Positions 58,493 through 64,000 of a stretch of 64,000 nt of DNA are shown here, in pieces (within the stretch, counting starts at the first letter, position 1; every line of letters begins with the position of its first letter). Made by a program: the position numbers and the translations under genes. Below the pieces are notes generated by a model. The model saw only the letters and a list, made by a program, of their open reading frames with translations. It had not been told where the DNA came from and did not search any database. Source of the DNA: Clostridia bacterium (GTDB lineage: Bacteria; Bacillota; Clostridia; Oscillospirales; CAG-272); NCBI GenBank assembly GCA_017399105.1, contig JAFQEJ010000057.1, positions 62,001 to 126,000 on the forward strand, read 5' to 3'.

Positions 58493-59729
58493 TTCTCCCA
58501 TTGCCGTTATCGGTGCAGGTGCGGCAGGCTTGATGGCAGCCGGTTATGCGGCAGAGCTGGGAGCAGATGTGCTTCTCTTCGAGCGCAACAAAATGCCTGC
58601 CAAGAAACTGCTGATTACAGGCAAAGGTCGCTGTAATGTGACCAACAACTGTACGATCACCGAGTTTATGGAAAATGTGCCCACAAATCCTCGCTTTCTC
58701 TATGCGGCACTCAATGCATTTGAGCCTGCCGACACCATAGCGTTCTTCGAGGACTTAGGTGTTCCGCTGAAAACAGAGCGCGGCAATCGCGTTTTCCCTC
58801 AGTCGGATCGCTCGGCGGATATTGCGGGGGCACTGAAGCGTTATGTCAACAAAAGCGGCAGAGTGAAGCTTGTCCATGAGAGGGTACAGGAAATTATATC
58901 CGAGAAGGGCTGTGTGACCTCCATCAAGACCGATAAGGCTGAATATTCCGTTTCTGCCGCGATTCTCGCAACCGGCGGAGCTTCTTATACAGCCACCGGC
59001 TCGGATGGTGACGGGTATCGCATGGCGGAGCGGCTGGGACACACGGTGATGCCGCTGAAGCCTTCATTGGTGCCGATTGTCACCGAGGAAAAATGGTGCG
59101 CCGAGCTGCAGGGATTATCACTGCGAAACACCGGATGCCGTGTCATCGATACCAAAACGGGCAAATGCGTTTATGAGGATTTCGGTGAGCTGATGTTTAC
59201 TCATTTCGGCATCACAGGTCCTATGGTGCTCAGTGCGTCCTCACGTCTCGGAGAGCTGACTCCCGGGCGCTATCAGATGAAGCTTGATCTGAAGCCTGCG
59301 CTGGATGAGAAGACGCTGGATAATCGCATACTCTCGGATTTTTCCAAATACGCAAACAAGGATTTTATTAATTCGCTCTCCGACCTGCTTCCTTCCAAGC
59401 TCATTCCTGTGGTTTGCAGGCTGTCGGGGATCGCGTCCGATAAAAAGGTCAATGCCATTACGCGTGAGGAGCGCCGCGGTTTGCTGATGCTGCTTAAGGG
59501 GTTGACCGTTACACTCAAGGCATACCGACCGCTGGAAGAAGCGATTATCACCTCGGGCGGTATCTCGGTGAAGGAGATTGAGCCGGGGACCATGCGCTCC
59601 AAGCTGGTGGACGGGCTTTATTTTGCCGGTGAGGTCATCGATGTGGATGCTTATACCGGCGGCTTCAACCTGCAGATTGCCTTTGCTACAGCAAGACTGG
59701 CGGCATGGTCGGTGGTCACAGGCTGTTAA
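58485..59729 (+). CDS. HI0933/YhiN-type FAD-dependent oxidoreductase
   Basis: The 414-residue product has an N-terminal FAD-binding GAGAAGLMAAGYAAELGADVLLFE, the family's KKLLITGKGRCNVTNNC near residue 40, an ATGGASYTATGSDGDGY segment near 165, and the C-terminal FAGEVIDVDAYTGGFNLQIAFATAR. This is the HI0933/YhiN group, widely conserved and of unknown substrate. The start is the ATG at 58485, within the end of purD; the longer frame from 58383 lies entirely inside purD. Confidence 0.9.
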   Translation: MTDSPIAVIGAGAAGLMAAGYAAELGADVLLFERNKMPAKKLLITGKGRCNVTNNCTITEFMENVPTNPRFLYAALNAFEPADTIAFFEDLGVPLKTERGNRVFPQSDRSADIAGALKRYVNKSGRVKLVHERVQEIISEKGCVTSIKTDKAEYSVSAAILATGGASYTATGSDGDGYRMAERLGHTVMPLKPSLVPIVTEEKWCAELQGLSLRNTGCRVIDTKTGKCVYEDFGELMFTHFGITGPMVLSASSRLGELTPGRYQMKLDLKPALDEKTLDNRILSDFSKYANKDFINSLSDLLPSKLIPVVCRLSGIASDKKVNAITREERRGLLMLLKGLTVTLKAYRPLEEAIITSGGISVKEIEPGTMRSKLVDGLYFAGEVIDVDAYTGGFNLQIAFATARLAAWSVVTGC

Positions 59730-59751
59730 AAATCTGAAAGGACTTATTGTC

Positions 59752-60423
59752 ATGATAAAAATCGCAATAGACGGGCCGTCCGGCGCAGGTAAAGGTGTCC
59801 TTGCCAAGGCGCTCTCGGCGAAGCTCGGTTATGTTTATGTGGATACAGGTGCACTTTACCGTGCCATCGGACTGCATTTTCACAGGTGCGGCTCGGACGG
59901 CAGCGATGTCGCGAGAATTGCTTCCGAGGTTGCAGGTGTTGAGGTGGACATCGCTTATGAAAACGGTGAGCAGCAGGTTTATCTGAAGGGCGAGAATGTC
60001 AGCTCGCAGATTCGTCTGCCTGAGATTTCCATGATGGCATCGGCGGTTTCCAAAATTCCAGAGGTCAGAGCGCATCTGCTCGAGCTTCAGCGCGGTATGG
60101 CAGAACGACACAATGTGATTATGGACGGACGCGACATTGGTACTGTGATTCTTCCCGATGCCAATGTGAAAATCTTTCTCACTGCGTCTCCCGAAGCCCG
60201 TGCCGAGCGCCGTTATAAGGAGCTTATTGAAAAGGGCATCGATACTTCCTATGAGGAGGTTCTCGCCGATATGAAGCAGCGCGACGAAAACGACCGCAGC
60301 CGTGATATTGCTCCCGCAATTCCCGCTGAGGATGCGGTGACGCTCGATAACTCAAAGCTGGATATCCCGGGCACTATTCAGGCGGCACTTGCTATTATTC
60401 GCGAGAAGGTTGGCGAAGTATGA
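59752..60423 (+). CDS. cmk: Cytidylate kinase
   Basis: Cmk phosphorylates CMP and dCMP. The 223-residue product has the P-loop DGPSGAGKGVLAK at residue 7, VDTGALYRAIG near 32, and the catalytic MDGRDIGTVILPDA near 124, followed by EARAERRYKEL and the lid RDENDRSRDIAP. In the P-loop the residue after GK is glycine, where most Cmk proteins have serine or threonine. The ATG at 59752 has GAAAGGA upstream. The stop overlaps plsC (ATGA). Confidence 0.95.
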   Translation: MIKIAIDGPSGAGKGVLAKALSAKLGYVYVDTGALYRAIGLHFHRCGSDGSDVARIASEVAGVEVDIAYENGEQQVYLKGENVSSQIRLPEISMMASAVSKIPEVRAHLLELQRGMAERHNVIMDGRDIGTVILPDANVKIFLTASPEARAERRYKELIEKGIDTSYEEVLADMKQRDENDRSRDIAPAIPAEDAVTLDNSKLDIPGTIQAALAIIREKVGEV

Positions 60424-61031
60424 GAGCTTATGCAGGACTTTATAAATGCCTTGCAGGATTCTTTCGCCGGCTCTTCCGTGTGGAGGCTGTGGGACTAGAA
60501 AATGAGCCTCAGGAGGGCGGGTTTATCGTCGCTCCCAATCATCTCTCGCTTTTTGATGTGATTATTGTTGCAGCGACCCTGAAGCATCAGGTGCACTATA
60601 TGGCAAAGGCGGAGCTCTTTAAAATTCCGCTGCTCAAACAGTTGATTACGACCCTCGGCGCATTCCCGGTTGACCGAAAGGGATCGGACGTGGGAGCTAT
60701 CCGCAGATGTATATCGCATCTCCAGCAGGGCAATGTGATCGGCTTTTACCCTCAGGGACACCGTCAGCCGGGAATCGATCCCGCAAAGACAGAGGCGAAA
60801 AGCGGTATTGCAATGGTTGCCAAGCGTGCGGATGCCAAGGTGCTTCCCATCTGTATCCAGACAAAAGGCTACCGCATTCTCCCCTTCCGCAAGGTCTATC
60901 TGACGATTGGAGCACCTATCACTCCCGAAGAGATTAACTTCGGCGGAAGCGGCAAGGAAGAATATGATAAGGCAGCCAAGCACATTTTTGATCGTATTCT
61001 TTCGCTGAAGCGGGAGGACATACAGATATGA
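60420..61031 (+). CDS. plsC: 1-acylglycerol-3-phosphate O-acyltransferase PlsC-like
   Basis: The enzyme adds the second acyl chain in phospholipid synthesis at the inner membrane face. The 203-residue product has the catalytic NHLSLFD (HX4D) near residue 39, FPVDRKGSD near 80, and a third motif FYPQGHRQPG near 108, where EGTR is more usual. It overlaps cmk and ispH-rpsA by 4 nt on each side. The order cmk-plsC-ispH is common in Clostridia. Confidence 0.92.
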   Translation: MRAYAGLYKCLAGFFRRLFRVEAVGLENEPQEGGFIVAPNHLSLFDVIIVAATLKHQVHYMAKAELFKIPLLKQLITTLGAFPVDRKGSDVGAIRRCISHLQQGNVIGFYPQGHRQPGIDPAKTEAKSGIAMVAKRADAKVLPICIQTKGYRILPFRKVYLTIGAPITPEEINFGGSGKEEYDKAAKHIFDRILSLKREDIQI

Positions 61032-63013
61032 TTACGGTTGCATCGCTTGCCGGATTCTGCTTCGGTGTCAAGCGCGCGGTGGACAGAGTGATCAAGCTTT
61101 CAGAAAACAAAGCCCCGGGCGAGCGGATCTTTACCATTGGTAATTTAATTCATAATCCGATTGTGATTGATGAGCTTGCCCAAAAAGGTGTGCACGCACT
61201 TCCGCAGGATGAAAGTTTGCTCGATCGGCTGACCGAGCTTTGCAGGGAGGCTTCTCCCGATGCAAAAGTATCGGTGATCATCCGAACCCATGGTGTCAGA
61301 CGTGAAATCCTCGAGCATGCTATGGTTCTATCTGGAAATAATCCGAGCTTTATCTGCATCGACTGCACCTGTCCTTATGTTCAAAAAATTCATCGAATTG
61401 TTGCGGAACAAACAACTCCCGACTCTCGTCTAATCATCATTGGTGATAAAAATCATCCCGAGGTGGACGGCATACGCAGTTGGGCGGCAGGAAATGTGGC
61501 AATATTTGCATCCGAAAGTGAAATTGAAGATGAACAAAATTGCCAAAAACAGACAATTGTGGTGTCTCAAACCACCCAAAAGTTAACAGAGTGGAAAAAA
61601 TGTCAAAATAAAATTCGAAATCTATATACAAATGCGTTAATTTTTGATACAATATGTAGTGTGACTGAAAACAGGCAGACCGAGTGCGAGACGCTTTCCC
61701 GCGAGGTCGATTTGATGCTTGTGATCGGCGGCAGAAACAGCTCAAACACCGCCAAGCTCTATGAGGTTGCAAAACGCAATCAGAGCCGCTCCTATTTGAT
61801 AGAGCGTGCGGACGAGCTCTCGGGCATTCCTATGACGCCCGACATGAATGTGGGAATAACTGCAGGAGCCTCCACTCCGAGCAGTATAATAGAGGAGGTA
61901 TATCAAACCATGAGTGAAACAATGGAGAATGAAGTCCTTGACTTCGAAAAAATGATCGATGAATCATTTAAAACTTTATATACAGGAGCAGTTGTCAAAG
62001 GTATTATAACATGCGTACTCAACAACGAGATTCATGTTGACCTCGGTGCAAAGTCGACAGGCGTTATTGCTTTCGATGAGCTTACCGATAACCCCCAGGC
62101 AAAGCTTTCCGACCTGTATAAAGTTGGCGATGAGATCGAGGCTAAGGTCGTTAAGGTCAGCGACCTCGACGGCATCGCAACCCTTTCCAGAAAGCGCATT
62201 GAGAAGGATCTGAACTGGCAGAAGATCGTTGAGGCAAGCACCTCCGGCGAGATTCTCGAGGGCAAGATCATTGAGGCTGTCAAGGGTGGTCTCATTATGT
62301 CCATCAGCTTTGTACGCGTTTTCATCCCCGCTTCCCAGTCCGGTCTTCCCAAGGACGGCGACCTCAAGACTCTTGTAGGCACCACCCAGAAGTGCAAGAT
62401 CATCGATATCAATGAGCAGAAGAACCGTGCAGTCGGTTCCATCAGAGCGGTTGCTTCCGAAGAGCGCAAGGCTAAGGCTGAGCAGTTCTGGAAAGAAATC
62501 GAAGTTGGCAAGAAGTACGAGGGTACTGTTAAGTCTCTCACATCTTATGGCGCATTCGTTGATCTCGGTGGTGTCGACGGTATGGTACATTCTTCCGAGC
62601 TTTCCTGGAGACGCATCAAGCATCCCTCCGAGGTTGTTAACGTTGGTGACGTGATCGTTGTTTACGTTAAGGAGTTCAATCCCGAAACAAAGCGCATCTC
62701 CCTCGGCTATAAGACTGAAGAGAGCGATCCCTGGTACATCTTCACCAACAAGTACAGCGTAGGCGATGTTGCTAACGTCAAGATCGTCAGCATGATGCCC
62801 TTCGGAGCATTTGCTGAGGTTGTTCCCGGCGCTGACGGTCTGATCCACATCTCTCAGATTGCTAAGGAAAAGATCGCTAAGCCCGAGGATGTACTTACCC
62901 TTGGTCAGACTGTCGATGTCAAGATTATCGACATCGACATGGAAAAGCGCAAGATCAGCCTTTCCATCAGAGCACTCGATGAGGACGAGGCAGAAGAGAC
63001 AGACGCTGAATAA
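61028..63013 (+). CDS. ispH-rpsA: IspH fused to S1-domain protein (4-hydroxy-3-methylbut-2-enyl diphosphate reductase / RpsA-like)
   Basis: Residues 1-280 are IspH, the last enzyme of the MEP isoprenoid pathway, with cluster cysteines in AGFCFGVKR (C12), DCTCPYV and DTICSVT, the HNP and KNHPEVDG histidines, and GGRNSSNT. After a short linker, residues about 315-655 hold four S1 RNA-binding domains. This fusion is known in Clostridia. An in-frame ATG at 61910 (residue 295) has GAGGAGG upstream and could give a free S1 protein. Codon use changes there, and the IspH part has an AT-rich patch at about 61380-61670 with a promoter-like pair. A terminator follows. Confidence 0.95.
   Translation: MITVASLAGFCFGVKRAVDRVIKLSENKAPGERIFTIGNLIHNPIVIDELAQKGVHALPQDESLLDRLTELCREASPDAKVSVIIRTHGVRREILEHAMVLSGNNPSFICIDCTCPYVQKIHRIVAEQTTPDSRLIIIGDKNHPEVDGIRSWAAGNVAIFASESEIEDEQNCQKQTIVVSQTTQKLTEWKKCQNKIRNLYTNALIFDTICSVTENRQTECETLSREVDLMLVIGGRNSSNTAKLYEVAKRNQSRSYLIERADELSGIPMTPDMNVGITAGASTPSSIIEEVYQTMSETMENEVLDFEKMIDESFKTLYTGAVVKGIITCVLNNEIHVDLGAKSTGVIAFDELTDNPQAKLSDLYKVGDEIEAKVVKVSDLDGIATLSRKRIEKDLNWQKIVEASTSGEILEGKIIEAVKGGLIMSISFVRVFIPASQSGLPKDGDLKTLVGTTQKCKIIDINEQKNRAVGSIRAVASEERKAKAEQFWKEIEVGKKYEGTVKSLTSYGAFVDLGGVDGMVHSSELSWRRIKHPSEVVNVGDVIVVYVKEFNPETKRISLGYKTEESDPWYIFTNKYSVGDVANVKIVSMMPFGAFAEVVPGADGLIHISQIAKEKIAKPEDVLTLGQTVDVKIIDIDMEKRKISLSIRALDEDEAEETDAE
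61625..61653 (+). promoter_or_regulatory. Possible internal promoter within ispH-rpsA
   Basis: TATACA (61625-61630), a 17-bp spacer and TACAAT (61648-61653) in the AT-rich patch of the IspH part, about 255 nt before the internal ATG at 61910 that would start a free S1 protein. It is a weak match and could be chance. Confidence 0.3.
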
Positions 63014-63031
63014 TCACAAAACAGCATCCAT

Positions 63032-63070
63032 AAAAGAGGTTCCGCATTTATGTGCGCAGCCTCTTTTTTT
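63032..63070 (+). terminator. Rho-independent terminator after ispH-rpsA
   Basis: A stem AAAAGAGG / CCTCTTTT with an inner CGCA / TGCG pair is followed by a T-run. Confidence 0.85.
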
Positions 63071-63071
63071 G

Positions 63072-63100
63072 TTGCAAACGTCATGGATTTATGATACAAT
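63072..63100 (+). promoter_or_regulatory. Promoter of the GH32 gene
   Basis: TTGCAA (63072-63077), a 17-bp spacer and TACAAT (63095-63100). It begins directly after the preceding terminator. Confidence 0.78.
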
Positions 63101-63132
63101 GAAATAAAAATCATAACCGAGAGGTGATTTGC

Positions 63133-64000
63133 ATGAAAATAACTGTTACGAACCGCTATCTTCATATTCCGATCTGCGAAGCTGCAGAAAATCGCCGTAT
63201 GAATTTTATAAAAGACGGTCAGGTGTGTTACGGACTTGATATCAAGCCTGCATCCGACAACTATGATTTTGTTGCCAATATCGATCTTGCACGTTTTATG
63301 GGGGAAGAACTGGAGCTTGTTATTGAACCTGCCGCTGAAATCAAGCTCATTTTTGCCGATTTTCCTTATCCGAACGGAAATTATTCCGATATCAGGCGTC
63401 CGAAAGCGCACTTTACGGTACGTGAAGGCTGGACGAACGATCCCAACGGACTGGTAGAGTATATTTCACCTGCTACCGGTGAGCGCAGCTATCATATGTT
63501 CTTCCAGCACAACCCCTGTTCTTATCAATGGGGCAATATGCACTGGGGACATGCTACAAGCACCGATCTTATTCATTGGACGCAGCATGAGATTGCACTC
63601 TTTCCCGATGAGATGGGAGCGATGTTCTCGGGAAGTGCTGTTGTTGACAGGGAGAATCGCTCAGGCTTCAAAAACGATTCGGGTGAGGATCCCATTCTGC
63701 TCTTCTATACCGCTGCCGGCAATCCCTTTACACAATGTCTTGCATACTCCGCCAATGGGGGTAAAAGCTTTGTAAAATATGAGCACAATCCGATCATTCC
63801 TCACATTGCCGATTCAAATCGCGATCCTAAGGTTATCTACTGCGAGGAGCTGGGGAAATATCTGCTTGCTCTTTATTTGACCGAGGATGTCTACGCTATT
63901 TTTGCATCGGACGATTTTAAGCATTGGGATGAAATACAGCGTCTCTCTTTGCCCTTTGATAACGAATGTCCCGATCTTTATCCGCTGACCGTCGCAGAAA
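63133..64000 (+). CDS. Glycoside hydrolase family 32 protein (levanase/invertase-like), cut by window edge
   Basis: GH32 enzymes hydrolyse fructosyl bonds in sucrose, levan or inulin. About 289 residues are visible. After an N-terminal beta domain of about 95 residues, the five-bladed propeller starts with WTNDPNG near residue 102 (nucleophilic aspartate), then FFQHNP, HWGHATSTDLIHW, MFSGSAVV, and SNRDPKV (transition-state aspartate). It ends with ECPDLYP, where the acid/base glutamate is present. The ATG at 63133 is preceded by GAGGTGAT. No signal peptide is seen, so it is probably intracellular. The N-terminal extra domain is unusual for a simple invertase. Confidence 0.93.
   Translation, partial: MKITVTNRYLHIPICEAAENRRMNFIKDGQVCYGLDIKPASDNYDFVANIDLARFMGEELELVIEPAAEIKLIFADFPYPNGNYSDIRRPKAHFTVREGWTNDPNGLVEYISPATGERSYHMFFQHNPCSYQWGNMHWGHATSTDLIHWTQHEIALFPDEMGAMFSGSAVVDRENRSGFKNDSGEDPILLFYTAAGNPFTQCLAYSANGGKSFVKYEHNPIIPHIADSNRDPKVIYCEELGKYLLALYLTEDVYAIFASDDFKHWDEIQRLSLPFDNECPDLYPLTVAE

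Overview
The window looks like chromosomal DNA of an anaerobic, fermentative member of the Clostridia, most likely an Oscillospiraceae/Ruminococcaceae-type gut bacterium. This is inferred from gene content: an IspH-S1 fusion protein, an [FeFe]-hydrogenase locus with a sensory hydrogenase, DUF951, DUF1540 and DUF5711 proteins, a clostridial FeoB variant, an ECF transporter core, and moderate-to-high GC coding sequence between AT-rich promoters. I see no rRNA, tRNA, CRISPR array, phage or transposase gene. Species cannot be told from sequence alone.

Layout. 1-8020: comEC (cut by the left edge) and trmB on the minus strand; a DUF1700/DUF4097 envelope pair; feoA-feoB iron uptake; a minus-strand YibE/F membrane protein with a small unknown gene. 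8294-9789: coaX and an ECF S-component, possibly a vitamin import/use pair. 9857-15390: a self-contained accessory module of an AraC regulator, a duplicated DUF1538 membrane protein, a two-domain P-II-like protein and a uroporphyrinogen-decarboxylase-family enzyme, with a second such enzyme divergent from the regulator. 15404-18905: DUF1540, YfhO and DUF951. 18966-29823: the Holliday-junction genes ruvC, ruvA and ruvB, then glmM, an RNA-methyltransferase-like gene, ecfA1-ecfA2-ecfT, truA, a DUF5711 gene and cvpA. About 0.9 kb between ruvC and ruvA is filled with repeats. ruvA carries an in-frame TAG.

29933-35540: a ClpE-type ATPase interrupted by an in-frame TAA, a full-length P-type-ATPase homologue that has lost every catalytic motif I can identify, and a TetR-type regulator. 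35594-36442: Mrp, an Fe-S carrier ATPase. 36679-45252: two consecutive hydrogenase operons. The first encodes DRTGG, anti-sigma-like ATPase, sensory [FeFe]-hydrogenase, DRTGG and PHP proteins. The second encodes the trimeric NADH/ferredoxin-type hydrogenase with two accessory proteins. Their promoters share an extended -35 element that recurs at the sugar operon at 46.8 kb.

45316-53284: a peptidase-E-like protein, a DUF218 protein, a sugar operon (Gfo/Idh/MocA dehydrogenase, VOC, ABM, lyxose-isomerase-like), then an ATPase, an unrecognised glycosidase-like protein and a murein amidase. 53356-56748: a GxGYxYP lipoprotein and a sugar-kinase-like phosphotransferase on the minus strand. 57010-63013: purD, a YhiN-type flavoprotein, cmk, plsC and ispH-rpsA in one operon, with a terminator-like hairpin just downstream of its promoter. 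The right edge cuts a GH32 fructan hydrolase.

The best candidates for something undescribed are the pseudo-P-type ATPase, the AraC/DUF1538/P-II/UroD module and the two inverted-repeat elements before ruvA. Coordinates of starts reflect ribosome-binding sites I could see; promoter and terminator calls are by eye.
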